Of a stretch of 64,000 bases of DNA, positions 40,444 through 50,510 are shown piece by piece (position 1 is the first letter of the stretch; each line of letters opens with the position of its first letter). Origin of the DNA: Vibrio sp. 14G-20 (GTDB lineage Bacteria; Pseudomonadota; Gammaproteobacteria; Enterobacterales; Vibrionaceae); contig NZ_JAPHPW010000014.1 in assembly GCF_026241515.1 (NCBI RefSeq), positions 81,140 through 145,139 on the forward strand, in the 5' to 3' direction. The notes under the pieces were generated by a model. It did not search any database and was not told where the DNA came from. It saw nothing but the letters and a program-made list of their open reading frames with translations. Position numbers and translations under genes: made by a program.

Positions 40444-43152
40444 ATGATCTCTTTAATTGAACAAATTCGCACGGGCTCTATTTGGAACTTCCCGGGCGGC
40501 GTGCACCCTGCTGAAAACAAGAAACAGTCCAATACCACTGACATCGTTCATGCAAGGCTTCCTGAAGAAATCGTTCTTCCTGTAAAACAGCACATCGGTA
40601 AGCCAGGTAACTTATTGGTTGCTGCGGGTGACACCGTGCTAAAAGGCCAACAACTGACAGCCTTGGACACGGGTTTTACATTACCGGTACATGCACCTAC
40701 ATCAGGTGTGATTACTGCTATCGAACCAAGAACTACCGCTCACCCTTCAGGCTTGAGCGAACTCAGTGTAGTCATTAAACCTGATGGCTTAGACACTTGG
40801 ATTGAAAAACACCCAGTTGAAGACTTTTCAACAAAGACCTCAGACGAACTGCTTGATGTGATTCGCCAAGCTGGTATTTCAGGTATGGGCGGTGCAGGCT
40901 TCCCTACCGCGAAAAAGCTTCAGTCTGGACTTGGTCGTACTGATATTCTGATCGTCAATGCAGCTGAGTGTGAACCTTACATCACCTCTGATGACAAGTT
41001 GCTTCAAGAACATGCCGAAGAAGTATTAAAAGGCATCGAAGTGGTTGAACACATCCTTCAAGCAAAGCTGACGGTTATCGGCATAGAAGACAACAAGCCA
41101 GACGCGATAAAAGCACTTGAGATTGCAGCGAAAGACAAAGACATCGTCATTCGCGTTATCCCAACTAAATACCCTTCTGGTGGTGAGAAACAGCTCATCA
41201 AGATCCTCACCAATAAAGAGGTTCCAGCTGGCGGCATCCCTGCTGACATCGGTGTGTTGGTTCAGAACGTTGGCTCTCTCTACTCGATTAAGAGAGCAGT
41301 AATCGACGGTGAACCTGTCATTAACCGCGTTGTGACTTTAACCGGTAAGACCTTTAAACAACCTCGTAATGTTTGGGCGCTATTAGGCACGCCAGTACAT
41401 GAGTTGCTTGAAGAGTTTGGCTACAAAGCCGATAAAAAGCTGCCGCGTTTGATTTTGGGTGGCCCTATGATGGGCTTCACCTTGCCACATGCCAATGTGC
41501 CAATCACTAAAACGTCGAACTGTATTTTAGCGCCAACGCGTCGAGAGATTTCACCAAGCACTTACGAAATGGAATGTATTCGTTGCAGCGCGTGTGCTGA
41601 AGCTTGTCCTGCGTCTCTACTTCCTCAACAACTGCAATGGCACGCCAAAGCCCACGAGTTGGATAAGTGTGAAGAGCTGAATATTAAAGACTGTATTGAA
41701 TGCGGTGCTTGTGCGTTTGTCTGCCCAAGTGAAATCCCTCTTGTTCAATACTATCGCCAAGCGAAAGCTGAAATCAAAACAAGAAAAGACGAAGCAACAG
41801 CTGCAGAACGTGCCAAGATTCGTTTCGAAGAGAAAAACGCTCGTATGGAGCGTGACAAAGCAGAACGCGAAAACCGTTTCAAGAAAGCCGCGGACAACCG
41901 TCGTAAAGATATGAAGTCTGCGGATGGTGATGATGCGATAGCAGCTGCGATTGCTCGCGTTAAAGCGCAAAAAGCCGCGGCAGACCAAACGCCTAATGCG
42001 GAACCAGCAGTGAAACCTGCGGTAGCCGCTGCTATTGCGAAGGCAAAAGCGAAACAAGCTGCGGCTCAGAAAGCGGATGGCGCTGAACCAGACAACTCTG
42101 AAATGTCGAAATTGCGTGAAGAACGTAAACGTCAAGCTCGAGAGCGCAAGGCACAACAAGCAGCCGCTGATACTCCTGCAGAAAGCTCAGGTGATGGCAA
42201 GAAAGATGCTGTCGCTGCGGCCATTGCTCGCGCTAAAGCCAAGAAAGCACAACAAGCAGGTTCAGCTTCCGAGGCTCCGACTGAAAGTACTGGTGATGCT
42301 AAGAAAGATGCAGTCGCTGCGGCCATTGCTCGTGCTAAAGCAAAGAAAGCTCAACAAGCGGAATCAGCTACTCAAACCGAAAATGTAGCTCCAGCTGAAA
42401 GCTCTGGCGACGCTAAGAAAGATGCCGTTGCTGCGGCTATTGCTCGTGCTAAAGCCAAGAAAGCACAGCAAGCAGAATCGGTAATTCAAACAGAAAGTGA
42501 AGCTCCGACTGAAAGCTCTGGCGATGCTAAGAAAGACGCAGTTGCTGCGGCAATTGCTCGTGCTAAAGCCAAGAAAGCACAGCAAGCGGAATCAGCTACT
42601 CAAACCGAAAATGAAGCTCCAGCTGAAAGCTCTGGCGACGCTAAGAAAGATGCCGTTGCTGCGGCTATTGCTCGCGCTAAAGCCAAGAAAGCACAGAAAG
42701 CGGAATCGGCAATTCAAACAGAAAGTGAAGCTCCGACTGAAAGCTCTGGCGATGCTAAGAAAGACGCTGTTGCTGCCGCAATAGCTCGCGCTAAAGCGAA
42801 GAAAGCTCAGCAAGCGAAACAGGCTGAGACAGTAGAAACCCCTGAGCCAGTGCTCGAAGTAGTAGCTGATGCTCAACCAGAAGCTGTCGATCCTAAGAAA
42901 GCAGCCGTTGCTGCCGCTATCGCACGCGCTAAGGCGAAAAAAGCTCAGCAAGCTAAGCAGGTCGAAGTTGAAGAAATCGCTCCTGAAGCCGTGGCTGAAC
43001 CATTAATTGAAAAAGAGACTGTGGTTGAATCTGAGGCTCAATCAGAACCCGTCGATCCTAAGAAAGCAGCCGTTGCTGCCGCAATTGCTCGTGCTAAAGC
43101 AAGAAAAGCGCAGCAAGAGCAAGATAAAAAGAACAATGAGGAGAAAGAGTAG
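40444..43152 (+). CDS. rsxC: Electron transport complex subunit RsxC/RnfC, with long Ala/Lys repeat tail
   Basis: NADH/FMN-binding peripheral subunit of Rnf. The 902-residue protein starts at ATG 40444 (FPGGVHPAENK follows), has the GMGGAGFPTAKKL glycine-rich NADH/FMN region near 155-170, and two [4Fe-4S] sites at Cys378/381/384/388 and Cys417/420/423/427. From about residue 440 a coiled-coil, charged region leads into a C-terminal tail with ten copies of an AVAAAIARAKAKKAQ-type block. Tail length varies widely among gamma-proteobacteria. Its stop overlaps the rsxD GTG by one base. Confidence 0.96.
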   Translation: MISLIEQIRTGSIWNFPGGVHPAENKKQSNTTDIVHARLPEEIVLPVKQHIGKPGNLLVAAGDTVLKGQQLTALDTGFTLPVHAPTSGVITAIEPRTTAHPSGLSELSVVIKPDGLDTWIEKHPVEDFSTKTSDELLDVIRQAGISGMGGAGFPTAKKLQSGLGRTDILIVNAAECEPYITSDDKLLQEHAEEVLKGIEVVEHILQAKLTVIGIEDNKPDAIKALEIAAKDKDIVIRVIPTKYPSGGEKQLIKILTNKEVPAGGIPADIGVLVQNVGSLYSIKRAVIDGEPVINRVVTLTGKTFKQPRNVWALLGTPVHELLEEFGYKADKKLPRLILGGPMMGFTLPHANVPITKTSNCILAPTRREISPSTYEMECIRCSACAEACPASLLPQQLQWHAKAHELDKCEELNIKDCIECGACAFVCPSEIPLVQYYRQAKAEIKTRKDEATAAERAKIRFEEKNARMERDKAERENRFKKAADNRRKDMKSADGDDAIAAAIARVKAQKAAADQTPNAEPAVKPAVAAAIAKAKAKQAAAQKADGAEPDNSEMSKLREERKRQARERKAQQAAADTPAESSGDGKKDAVAAAIARAKAKKAQQAGSASEAPTESTGDAKKDAVAAAIARAKAKKAQQAESATQTENVAPAESSGDAKKDAVAAAIARAKAKKAQQAESVIQTESEAPTESSGDAKKDAVAAAIARAKAKKAQQAESATQTENEAPAESSGDAKKDAVAAAIARAKAKKAQKAESAIQTESEAPTESSGDAKKDAVAAAIARAKAKKAQQAKQAETVETPEPVLEVVADAQPEAVDPKKAAVAAAIARAKAKKAQQAKQVEVEEIAPEAVAEPLIEKETVVESEAQSEPVDPKKAAVAAAIARAKARKAQQEQDKKNNEEKE
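42160..43130 (+). repeat. Tandem coding repeats in the rsxC tail
   Basis: Eight clear blocks ending in AAAIARAKAKKAQ plus two degenerate ones upstream. The middle four are 38-codon (114-bp) units that alternate between two types (spacers SATQTEN.APAESS and S.IQTESEAPTESS). The stretches 42361-42588 and 42589-42816 are therefore a nearly identical 228-bp direct duplication. Confidence 0.9.
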
Positions 43153-44198
43153 TGGCCTTCTTTATCGCCAGCTCACCGCACGCACACAATCGTAGAAGCA
43201 CCCCTGATCTCATGAAATGGGTGGCTATTTGTGCATTGCCAGGTCTACTAGCTCAAACCTACTTCTTTGGATGGGGTACGCTCATCCAGTTAGTATTTGC
43301 TATCGCACTTGCTGTTACCTTTGAAGCAGCCGTAATGCTGCTAAGAAAACGCCCGCCAGTAATGGCGCTGCGTGATTACAGTGCTGTTGTGACCGCTTGG
43401 CTGCTCAGTGTCGCTATCCCTCCGCACTCACCGTGGTGGATTCTAGTGATTGGTATGTTCTTCGCGATTATTATTGCGAAACACTTATATGGCGGCCTTG
43501 GGCAAAACCCATTTAACCCAGCGATGGTGGCTTACGTTGTTTTGCTGATCTCATTCCCAGTTCAGATGACCAGTTGGAATGCTCCAGCCAGCTTAACGGC
43601 AGAAGCAACAAGCTTTGTTGACTCTTTCTTGATGATCTTTACAGGTTTCAATAACGAAGGTTTGTCTCTTCAACAAGCGCGCCTTGGTATTGATGGCACC
43701 ACAATGGCAACGCCGCTTGATGCATTCAAAACGGCATTAACGGCAGGTAACACAGCGTCTGAAGCTCTGTCTCAACCGCAATTCAGCTGGCTAGCTGGCG
43801 TAGGTTGGGAATGGGTGAACCTTGCTTACCTAGTTGGCGGCTTGGTACTTATCAAGCAACGCGTGATTCAATGGCATATTCCTGTGGCGTTCATCGGCAG
43901 CCTTGCGCTGTTTAGCCTAGTGTTCTTAATCCTAACTCCGGGTGAAACGGCTTCTCCAACCATTCATCTCTTGTCTGGCGCAACCATGCTTGGTGCATTC
44001 TTTATTGCAACCGATCCGGTTTCAGCTTCAACGACAGTAAAGGGTCGCTTAGTATTTGGTGCTCTGATTGGCGCATTGGTGTTTATTATCCGCAGTTGGG
44101 GTGGCTTCCCCGATGGCGTGGCGTTTGCTGTATTGTTAGCCAATATGTGTGTTCCACTGATTGACTACTACACCAAACCTCGTACGTACGGTCACTAA
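43152..44198 (+). CDS. rsxD: Electron transport complex subunit RsxD/RnfD
   Basis: Membrane subunit related to NqrB. The 348-residue protein has about nine or ten transmembrane helices and carries the covalent FMN-attachment site at Thr187 in DGTTMATPLD, the same position as in E. coli RsxD. LGQNPFNPAMV and LLSGATMLGAFFIATDP are further family motifs. The GTG start overlaps the rsxC stop by one base. Confidence 0.95.
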   Translation: MAFFIASSPHAHNRRSTPDLMKWVAICALPGLLAQTYFFGWGTLIQLVFAIALAVTFEAAVMLLRKRPPVMALRDYSAVVTAWLLSVAIPPHSPWWILVIGMFFAIIIAKHLYGGLGQNPFNPAMVAYVVLLISFPVQMTSWNAPASLTAEATSFVDSFLMIFTGFNNEGLSLQQARLGIDGTTMATPLDAFKTALTAGNTASEALSQPQFSWLAGVGWEWVNLAYLVGGLVLIKQRVIQWHIPVAFIGSLALFSLVFLILTPGETASPTIHLLSGATMLGAFFIATDPVSASTTVKGRLVFGALIGALVFIIRSWGGFPDGVAFAVLLANMCVPLIDYYTKPRTYGH

Positions 44199-44210
44199 GG
44201 AGCGGATACC

Positions 44211-44840
44211 ATGCTAAATGCTATTAAGAAAAACGGCCTTGTACTCGCGATTTTTGCCTGTGCTTCAACTGGTTTGGTTGCGGTAACGCACTACCTGACC
44301 AAAGATCAGATCAAACAGCAAGAACAGGCTCAACTACTGTCTGTTCTTAACCAAGTGATCCCGCACGATCTTCACGACAACGAACTGTTTTCGTCTTGTA
44401 CTTTAGTTCAAGCAGAAGAGCTTGGTACTGAGCAAGCGATGCCAGCTTACATCGCCAAACTTAATGGTGAGCCAAGCGCGATTGCGATCGAAGCGATTGC
44501 ACCAGACGGCTACAATGGCGCGATTAAAGTCATTGTTGGGATGAAAATCGACGGTACTATTTTAGGTACTCGCGTGCTTTCTCACCAAGAAACTCCGGGC
44601 TTGGGTGATAAAATTGATCTGCGTGTGAGTGATTGGATTCTTTCGTTTGCAGGTAAGCAAGTGACGGATTCTAATCTAGACCGTTGGAAGGTTCGTAAAG
44701 ACGGTGGTGACTTCGACCAATTTACTGGCGCTACTATCACTCCAAGAGCGGTTGTGAAGTCAGTTAAACAAGCGGTTCAATACGTTAACCAAAACAACCA
44801 AGCATTGCTTGCTCAACCTCTAAATTGTGGTGGTGAATAA
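44211..44840 (+). CDS. rsxG: Electron transport complex subunit RsxG/RnfG
   Basis: Periplasm-facing subunit with one N-terminal membrane helix (about residues 9-27) and an FMN-binding domain. The flavin is attached to Thr175 in FTGATITPRAV. The HQETPGLGDKID segment is typical. 209 residues, normal length. Its TAA overlaps the rsxE ATG (TAATG). Confidence 0.95.
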   Translation: MLNAIKKNGLVLAIFACASTGLVAVTHYLTKDQIKQQEQAQLLSVLNQVIPHDLHDNELFSSCTLVQAEELGTEQAMPAYIAKLNGEPSAIAIEAIAPDGYNGAIKVIVGMKIDGTILGTRVLSHQETPGLGDKIDLRVSDWILSFAGKQVTDSNLDRWKVRKDGGDFDQFTGATITPRAVVKSVKQAVQYVNQNNQALLAQPLNCGGE

Positions 44841-45532
44841 TGAGTGACCATAAAACACTAATCAAAAATGGCATGTGGGCTAACAACCCTGCCCTAGTTC
44901 AACTTCTTGGCTTATGTCCTCTGTTGGCTGTGTCTTCAACGGTGACGAACGCACTTGGACTGGGTATTGCGACTCTGCTTGTATTGGTCGGTTCGAACGT
45001 TGCTGTTTCTCTAGTTCGTAACCACGTGCCAAAAGAAGTGCGTATTCCAGTCTTCGTAATGATCATTGCATCACTGGTAACCTGTGTTCAGCTTCTGATG
45101 AATGCTTACGCGTATGGCCTTTACCTGTCTTTGGGTATCTTCATCCCACTGATTGTAACCAACTGTATCATCATTGGCCGAGCTGAAGCCTTCGCGTCTA
45201 AAAACGAAGTGCTACCTGCTGCTCAAGATGGTTTCTGGATGGGTCTTGGCATGACATCGGTACTGGTTGTACTGGGTGCAATGCGTGAGGTTATTGGTAA
45301 CGGCACTCTGTTTGATGGTGCAGACCTGCTTCTTGGTGATTGGGCTTCTGTGTTACGAATACAGATATTCCAATTTGATAACAGTTTCTTGCTAGCCCTG
45401 CTTCCGCCAGGTGCCTTTATTGGTGTTGGTTTCTTGATTGCGTTGAAAAACATCATCGACAACCAAGCAAAATCTAGACAGCCTAAACAAGAAAAACCAG
45501 TCATTGAACGCGCTCGCGTTACCAATGCTTAA
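44840..45532 (+). CDS. rsxE: Electron transport complex subunit RsxE/RnfE
   Basis: Membrane subunit paralogous to RsxA. The 230-residue protein has six helices with NPALVQLLGLCPLLAVS and VTNCIIIGRAEAFASKN, which hold the cysteines of the shared intramembrane iron-sulfur site. Last rsx gene; nth follows after about 180 bases. Confidence 0.95.
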   Translation: MSDHKTLIKNGMWANNPALVQLLGLCPLLAVSSTVTNALGLGIATLLVLVGSNVAVSLVRNHVPKEVRIPVFVMIIASLVTCVQLLMNAYAYGLYLSLGIFIPLIVTNCIIIGRAEAFASKNEVLPAAQDGFWMGLGMTSVLVVLGAMREVIGNGTLFDGADLLLGDWASVLRIQIFQFDNSFLLALLPPGAFIGVGFLIALKNIIDNQAKSRQPKQEKPVIERARVTNA

Positions 45533-45553
45533 TAAGTTACAGTAGCTTAAACC

Positions 45554-45582
45554 CTGCTGAGTAGCTCAACCGCTCAGCAGGT
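45554..45582 (+). repeat. Hairpin after rsxE
   Basis: CCTGCTGAG / CTCAGCAGG is a perfect 9-bp stem with an 11-base loop. No T-run follows, so it may mark the rsx mRNA 3' end without full termination, allowing transcription into nth. Confidence 0.55.
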
Positions 45583-45715
45583 AATTTGATTGACCAAGTA
45601 CACATAATAATGACGCTCATAAGAGCGCGTAACCGATGATAAAGCCTGAGCATTGAGAGTTTATTGAATACCAACTCCGGAACTCAAGCCCTAACTATTT
45701 GAAAGTAATGTCGCT

Positions 45716-46351
45716 ATGAACAATGTAAAACGAGTAGAAATACTTGAGCGTTTAAGAGAAAACAATCCAAAACCTGAGACTGAGCTTAACTGGAACAGTC
45801 CTTTCGAGTTGCTGATCGCGGTACTTTTATCAGCACAGGCAACCGATGTCAGTGTCAACAAAGCAACGGATAAGCTTTACCCAGTGGCCAATACTCCACA
45901 AGCCATTTTCGACCTAGGTGTTGACGGCTTGAAAGAGTACATCAAGACAATCGGCCTGTTTAATTCAAAAGCAGAAAACACCATTAAAACGTGTCGAATG
46001 CTGCTTGACCTACACAACGGTGAAGTGCCGGAAGATCGTGCGGCATTAGAAGCCCTTCCTGGCGTTGGTCGTAAAACAGCTAACGTTGTACTCAACACCG
46101 CTTTTGGTTGGCCAACTATTGCCGTTGATACTCACATCTATCGTGTATCGAACCGCACTAAGCTCGCTATGGGTAAGACAGTCGATGATGTCGAAGCCAA
46201 GCTACTTAAAGTGGTTCCAAAAGAATTCAAATTGGATGTCCACCACTGGCTCATTCTTCATGGACGTTACACCTGTGTCGCGCGTAAACCACGCTGTGGC
46301 AGTTGTATCATTGAAGACCTATGTGAGTTCAAAGAGAAGACCGAAGATTAG
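45716..46351 (+). CDS. nth: Endonuclease III Nth
   Basis: DNA glycosylase/AP lyase for oxidised pyrimidines. The 211-residue protein has the helix-hairpin-helix LPGVGRKTAN with catalytic Lys120, Asp138 in VDTHIYRVSNR, and the C-terminal [4Fe-4S] ligands Cys187, Cys194, Cys197, Cys203, all numbered exactly as in E. coli. It follows the rsx genes, the conserved gamma-proteobacterial order. Confidence 0.97.
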   Translation: MNNVKRVEILERLRENNPKPETELNWNSPFELLIAVLLSAQATDVSVNKATDKLYPVANTPQAIFDLGVDGLKEYIKTIGLFNSKAENTIKTCRMLLDLHNGEVPEDRAALEALPGVGRKTANVVLNTAFGWPTIAVDTHIYRVSNRTKLAMGKTVDDVEAKLLKVVPKEFKLDVHHWLILHGRYTCVARKPRCGSCIIEDLCEFKEKTED

Positions 46352-46381
46352 TCTTTCCGTTCACAACGATTAATCAATACG

Positions 46382-46406
46382 GCAGCGCTTAAAGCGCTGC
46401 TTTTTA
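46382..46406 (+). terminator. Terminator after nth
   Basis: GCAGCGCTT / AAGCGCTGC forms a 9-bp stem with a minimal loop, followed by TTTTT. Confidence 0.85.
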
Positions 46407-46479
46407 TTATGACTCTCTAGAAGCCGCCTCTATATCAGTTTTCATTTCTCATTCTACGTTCCCAAGATAACTGGCATAA

Positions 46480-46505
46480 AAAATCCCGCCTTTTGGGGCG
46501 GGATT
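46480..46505 (-). terminator. Terminator of the P-type ATPase gene
   Basis: On the minus strand AATCCCGCC / GGCGGGATT forms a perfect 9-bp stem followed by a T-run. Confidence 0.88.
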
Positions 46506-46530
46506 CAATTATTTAGCTAAGAAGTCTGTC

Positions 46531-49284
46531 TTAGATAAACTTCACTTTAGTCACTTCCTTGATAGCAGATAGAACAAATGTTGGTACTGCTGCAATGAAG
46601 ATTAACGATATTAAGTGATCAAACTCTAGTGCTTCTGTGCTGAATACCAGCTGGCCGAAGCTTGTGTAAACAACGCTTAAAGACAAGATAGCCGATACTG
46701 CCACCGCACCAAGTAGGTAGTGGTTAGTGAACGGATTCTTACGATAAATCGTTGTAAACGTACGTGCATCGAACAAGCTCCAAAGTTGAGCAAAGATCAG
46801 TGTTAAAAACGCAACGGTTTGTGCGTATTGAGCACTGTAGCCACCGTCGAGTGCGTAAGAGAATGTCACAAAGCTTAGACCACCTAATGCGAGACCACGA
46901 GTTAGGATACGAGCGCCTAGACCATTAGAGAAGAAGCCTTGGTCACGTTTGCCTGGCTTACGCTCCATGAGATCTTTCTCTTCTGGCTCAACACCGAGTG
47001 CGAGTGCTGGTAGACCATCAGAAACGAGGTTAACCCATAAAATCATTAGTGGAGTTAGCGGAAGTACTACATCTGGTCCCATGAGTAGGAATGCAAATAG
47101 GATTACCGAAACCTCACCCACATTCGCTGTAAGTGCTTGGCGGATAAACTTACGTAAGTTATCGAAAATTTGACGACCCTGACGTACCGCCTTCACGATA
47201 GTACTGAAGTTATCATCCAACAGGATAAGGTCACCTGAGTCTTTCGCAACAGACGTACCTGTAATACCCATCGCAACACCAATGTCTGCACGACGCAGTG
47301 CTGGCGCATCGTTCACACCGTCACCGGTCATAGAGGCAACTTCGTTGTTCTCTTGCTGCGCTTTTACGATACGCAGCTTGTGCTCTGGAGTAACACGTGC
47401 AAATACTGCAACCTGAGAACAGATAGACAACAGCTTCTCGTCATCCATTTGATCAAGCTCAGTACCCGTTACCACTAGATCATCTTCGCTACGGATGATT
47501 CCGATTTCACGAGCAATCGCTGCTGCCGTAACTGCGTGGTCACCGGTAATCATTACCGTACGAACACCAGCGCTATAACAGCTATTTACTGCATCACGCA
47601 CTTCTGGGCGTGGTGGATCCATGATGCCATAGATACCCAGGATACTGACGTCTTGTTCAAGCTCAGGGAAGTCTAACTCTAGCTCTTCCTCTTTTAATTC
47701 ACGGAAACCAACGGCAAGTGTACGCAGAGCATCACCACCAAAGGTTTGGATTGCCTCTTCAAAGTTTAAATGAAGATCTTGAGACGGTGCAGTATCGAGA
47801 GCCAAGTTGCCTGATACTCCACAGCCAAGCGTTGGTACGAAACCACCGTCAACCATGAAGCTAGTTGATTTACCAAGAACAACATCTGGCGCGCCTTTCA
47901 ATGCTAGGAAGTGCTTACCTTGTGGGTCACGAACGATAACAGAAGCCATCTTACGACCAGAATCGAACGGGAACTTCTTAACGATTGAGTAGCCTCCCGT
48001 TGATAGCATTTCATCTTGTTTAAGACCAGCTTTTGCCGCTGCAACAATTAGTGCACCTTCTGTCGGGTTGCCACGAACCGTCCATTTACCATCAGCATTT
48101 ACATATTCAGCATCATTACAAAGTGTTGCAACTACAAGACCTTTCATCATTGCAGGGCTGTTTGTCGCTTCGACATTGTGACCTTTGGTAATGAATTCAC
48201 CCTTTGGATCAAAACCTTTACCTGACACATCCCAGTAACGACCAGACACATCGTACGCTTTCATTACCTGCATTTGGTTTTGTGTCAGCGTACCTGTTTT
48301 ATCTGAACAGATAACAGTTGTAGAACCTAGCGTTTCGATTGCTGCTAGCTGTTTAGCCAATGCATTATTCTTAACCATCTTAGTCGAGCCCATCGTTAAT
48401 ACGATAGTAACCACCGTTGGCAAACCTTCAGGAATAGCGGCAACCGACAAAGAGATACCTGTTGTTAGAATTTCTAACCATGGCATACCGTGGTAAACAC
48501 CGATAGCACAAACAATAGCAACAACCACAAGAGCAACAACCAATAATGCGAGTGCGATAGTGTCCATACGCTCTTGCATTGGTGTTTTCGTCTCTTCCGT
48601 TTGGTTCATCATATCAGCGATGTGACCAACTTCAGTTTGCATACCTGTGCTTGTTACAACAGCAAGGCCTGTACCCGTAGTCACTATTGTTGTCATGAAG
48701 CCCATGTTCTTCTGATCGCCAAGACCAAGAGTCTCATCTTCAAGGCGTTCAGACTGCTTATTCACTGGCTCAGATTCACCGGTCAGCGCTGCCTCATCGA
48801 CCGTCAGACGGTTTGACTCAAGAATACGAACATCAGCTGGCAGAATATCGCCAGTATTAATTTTAATGATGTCACCAGGAACGAGGGTTTTCGCTGGAAC
48901 ACTGATCCATTTACCATCTCGCATCACTTCGGCTTCTGGAGCTGCCATTTCTTTTAGCGCTTCCATCCCTTTCTGAGCTTTAAACTCCTGCCAGAATGCA
49001 ATACCAGTATTAATAAGAATAATCACTGCAATAGCGATAGCATCAATGGCGTGGCCAGTAGACCAAGAAACGATTGCACCAACAGCTAGAATAAAAATCA
49101 GTGGGTTTTTATATTGATGAATATACAGTTCCCATGCAGACGCAGACTCTTGTGCTGTCAGCTCGTTGGTACCGTGCTTCTCTAAGCGTGCATCCGCTTC
49201 AGAATTTGATAAACCTGTAGTTTGATCCGCGTTCAGTTCCTTTAGAACATCTGAACTTTGTTGTGTAAACCATTTACTCGTCAT
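46531..49284 (-). CDS. P-type cation-transporting ATPase (P2A, Ca2+-ATPase-like)
   Basis: ATP-driven cation pump of the inner membrane, 917 residues from the ATG at 49284 (SD TGGAGT); the TTG 18 bases upstream is rejected. It has the N-terminal cation ATPase domain (QTTGLSNSEADARLEKHG), the actuator motif LTGESEPV, PEGL in helix 4 (AAIPEGLPTVVT), the phosphorylated Asp328 in CSDKTGTLT, and TGDGVNDAPAL. Helices 5 and 6 carry NVGEVS and NLVSDGLPALALG, with the Asn, Glu and Asp that bind Ca2+ in SERCA-type pumps. Ca2+ (or Mn2+) export is the best guess; Na+ cannot be ruled out. Monocistronic. Confidence 0.9.
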   Translation of the reverse strand: MTSKWFTQQSSDVLKELNADQTTGLSNSEADARLEKHGTNELTAQESASAWELYIHQYKNPLIFILAVGAIVSWSTGHAIDAIAIAVIILINTGIAFWQEFKAQKGMEALKEMAAPEAEVMRDGKWISVPAKTLVPGDIIKINTGDILPADVRILESNRLTVDEAALTGESEPVNKQSERLEDETLGLGDQKNMGFMTTIVTTGTGLAVVTSTGMQTEVGHIADMMNQTEETKTPMQERMDTIALALLVVALVVVAIVCAIGVYHGMPWLEILTTGISLSVAAIPEGLPTVVTIVLTMGSTKMVKNNALAKQLAAIETLGSTTVICSDKTGTLTQNQMQVMKAYDVSGRYWDVSGKGFDPKGEFITKGHNVEATNSPAMMKGLVVATLCNDAEYVNADGKWTVRGNPTEGALIVAAAKAGLKQDEMLSTGGYSIVKKFPFDSGRKMASVIVRDPQGKHFLALKGAPDVVLGKSTSFMVDGGFVPTLGCGVSGNLALDTAPSQDLHLNFEEAIQTFGGDALRTLAVGFRELKEEELELDFPELEQDVSILGIYGIMDPPRPEVRDAVNSCYSAGVRTVMITGDHAVTAAAIAREIGIIRSEDDLVVTGTELDQMDDEKLLSICSQVAVFARVTPEHKLRIVKAQQENNEVASMTGDGVNDAPALRRADIGVAMGITGTSVAKDSGDLILLDDNFSTIVKAVRQGRQIFDNLRKFIRQALTANVGEVSVILFAFLLMGPDVVLPLTPLMILWVNLVSDGLPALALGVEPEEKDLMERKPGKRDQGFFSNGLGARILTRGLALGGLSFVTFSYALDGGYSAQYAQTVAFLTLIFAQLWSLFDARTFTTIYRKNPFTNHYLLGAVAVSAILSLSVVYTSFGQLVFSTEALEFDHLISLIFIAAVPTFVLSAIKEVTKVKFI

Positions 49285-49302
49285 TTGAGTACTCCACATC
49301 AA

Positions 49303-50046
49303 TGCCTCACATCGAGGCTAATGTAATAAAATAATACTTATTTTTATATGATAAAAAAATCGCACAAATCAAAAATGAATATTTAGTCGATTTAGTGCGC
49401 TTGAAAAACTATATATTAAGGATTCTCTATTTAGCAAAGATCACAAAAAAACACTTGATACACACTTGACAACCACTTTAAAAACATAACAATCCAAAAT
49501 ATCAAACATAAAACCAACAATGAAAACTCAACCCATTGTTTAATAAGAGTAAGTGCAAAAAATAAACACTCCTTATCACTTCGTAAAAACCACTGGTTAT
49601 TGGTGTAATTTATCGAAAATTCCTTAATAACGAAGTAAAACATCGGAATAACCTTTCTATAAACAGGGAAATATTGGCGTAATCATAAATTGATAAAATG
49701 GAAAGTTAGATGCTAATTGTAAAAATGAAGGCGGTTCAGTAACAAGATGGAGATACAAATCACAATTCAATAACTAAGGCTACTCTTGGACCTCACGAAA
49801 AATAGCAACACTTGAACTTACTACTTATGCAAAATCTCGAACTAGGCTCTAGTGATGGACAAATTAAGAATGCCGTTTCCTTTGATTTTATTGTAATACA
49901 AATAAAAAAAGGTAGAGACGGAGAGTAAGACAGATGATGGGAATAAGAAAATATGACCAAACTTGTCATCTCTTTGGTGTTGCTTATGAGCTTGCTCATA
50001 TATAGTGCTATAAAAGAAACAACCAATAAAAAGCTAGGAGCAAATC
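49303..50046. other. Long AT-rich region between the ATPase gene and gloA
   Basis: About 740 bases separating divergent genes. It holds their promoters and no gene I can support. A 70-codon minus-strand frame (49431-49643) predicts one membrane helix and has a GAAAGG about nine bases before its ATG. Its low-complexity codon use gives no further support, so I leave it uncalled. Confidence 0.5.
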
Positions 50047-50463
50047 ATGTCAAACGGTCGTATTTTACACACCATGCTACGCGTGGGTGATCTAGACAAA
50101 TCTATCGAGTTCTACACCAATGTAATGGGCATGCAGCTATTACGTAAGAACGAAAACAAAGAGTACGAATACACACTGGCTTTCGTTGGCTTTGGCGACG
50201 AATCTCAAGGCGCAGTAATTGAGCTGACTTACAACTGGGGCACCACGGAATACGACCTTGGTTCGGCTTTCGGCCACGTAGCTATCGGTGTTGATGACAT
50301 CTACACAACGTGTGACGCGATTAAAGCAGCAGGCGGAAACGTGACTCGTGAAGCTGGTCCAGTAAAAGGCGGTTCTACACACATCGCATTCGTTAAGGAT
50401 CCTGACGGCTACATGATTGAGCTGATTCAAAACAAACAAGCAAGTGCAGGTCTAGAAGGTTAA
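50047..50463 (+). CDS. gloA: Lactoylglutathione lyase (glyoxalase I) GloA
   Basis: Turns the methylglyoxal-glutathione hemithioacetal into S-lactoylglutathione. The 138-residue protein has the four metal ligands of the Ni-type enzyme: His8, Glu59 (VIELTYNWG), His77 (FGHVAIGV) and Glu125 (GYMIELIQ). AGGAGC is the SD. Single gene with a strong terminator. Confidence 0.96.
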   Translation: MSNGRILHTMLRVGDLDKSIEFYTNVMGMQLLRKNENKEYEYTLAFVGFGDESQGAVIELTYNWGTTEYDLGSAFGHVAIGVDDIYTTCDAIKAAGGNVTREAGPVKGGSTHIAFVKDPDGYMIELIQNKQASAGLEG

Positions 50464-50510
50464 CCCCTAATTACCTTGCGAGATTAGGCTAAACGCCTGA
50501 TGAAATGAAT

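Noticed and set aside
41617..42951. Long frames opposite and out of frame in rsxC
   Set aside because: They are shadows of the Ala/Lys-rich repeat codons.
42160..43130. Regular repeats resembling an array (CRISPR considered)
   Set aside because: The repeats are in frame within rsxC, 114 bp long, and the spacers are also related to each other; no cas genes.
49431..49643. 70-codon minus-strand frame with one predicted membrane helix
   Set aside because: A GAAAGG lies upstream, but AT-rich composition alone can give such a frame. No homology recognised, so left as a note in the intergenic entry.
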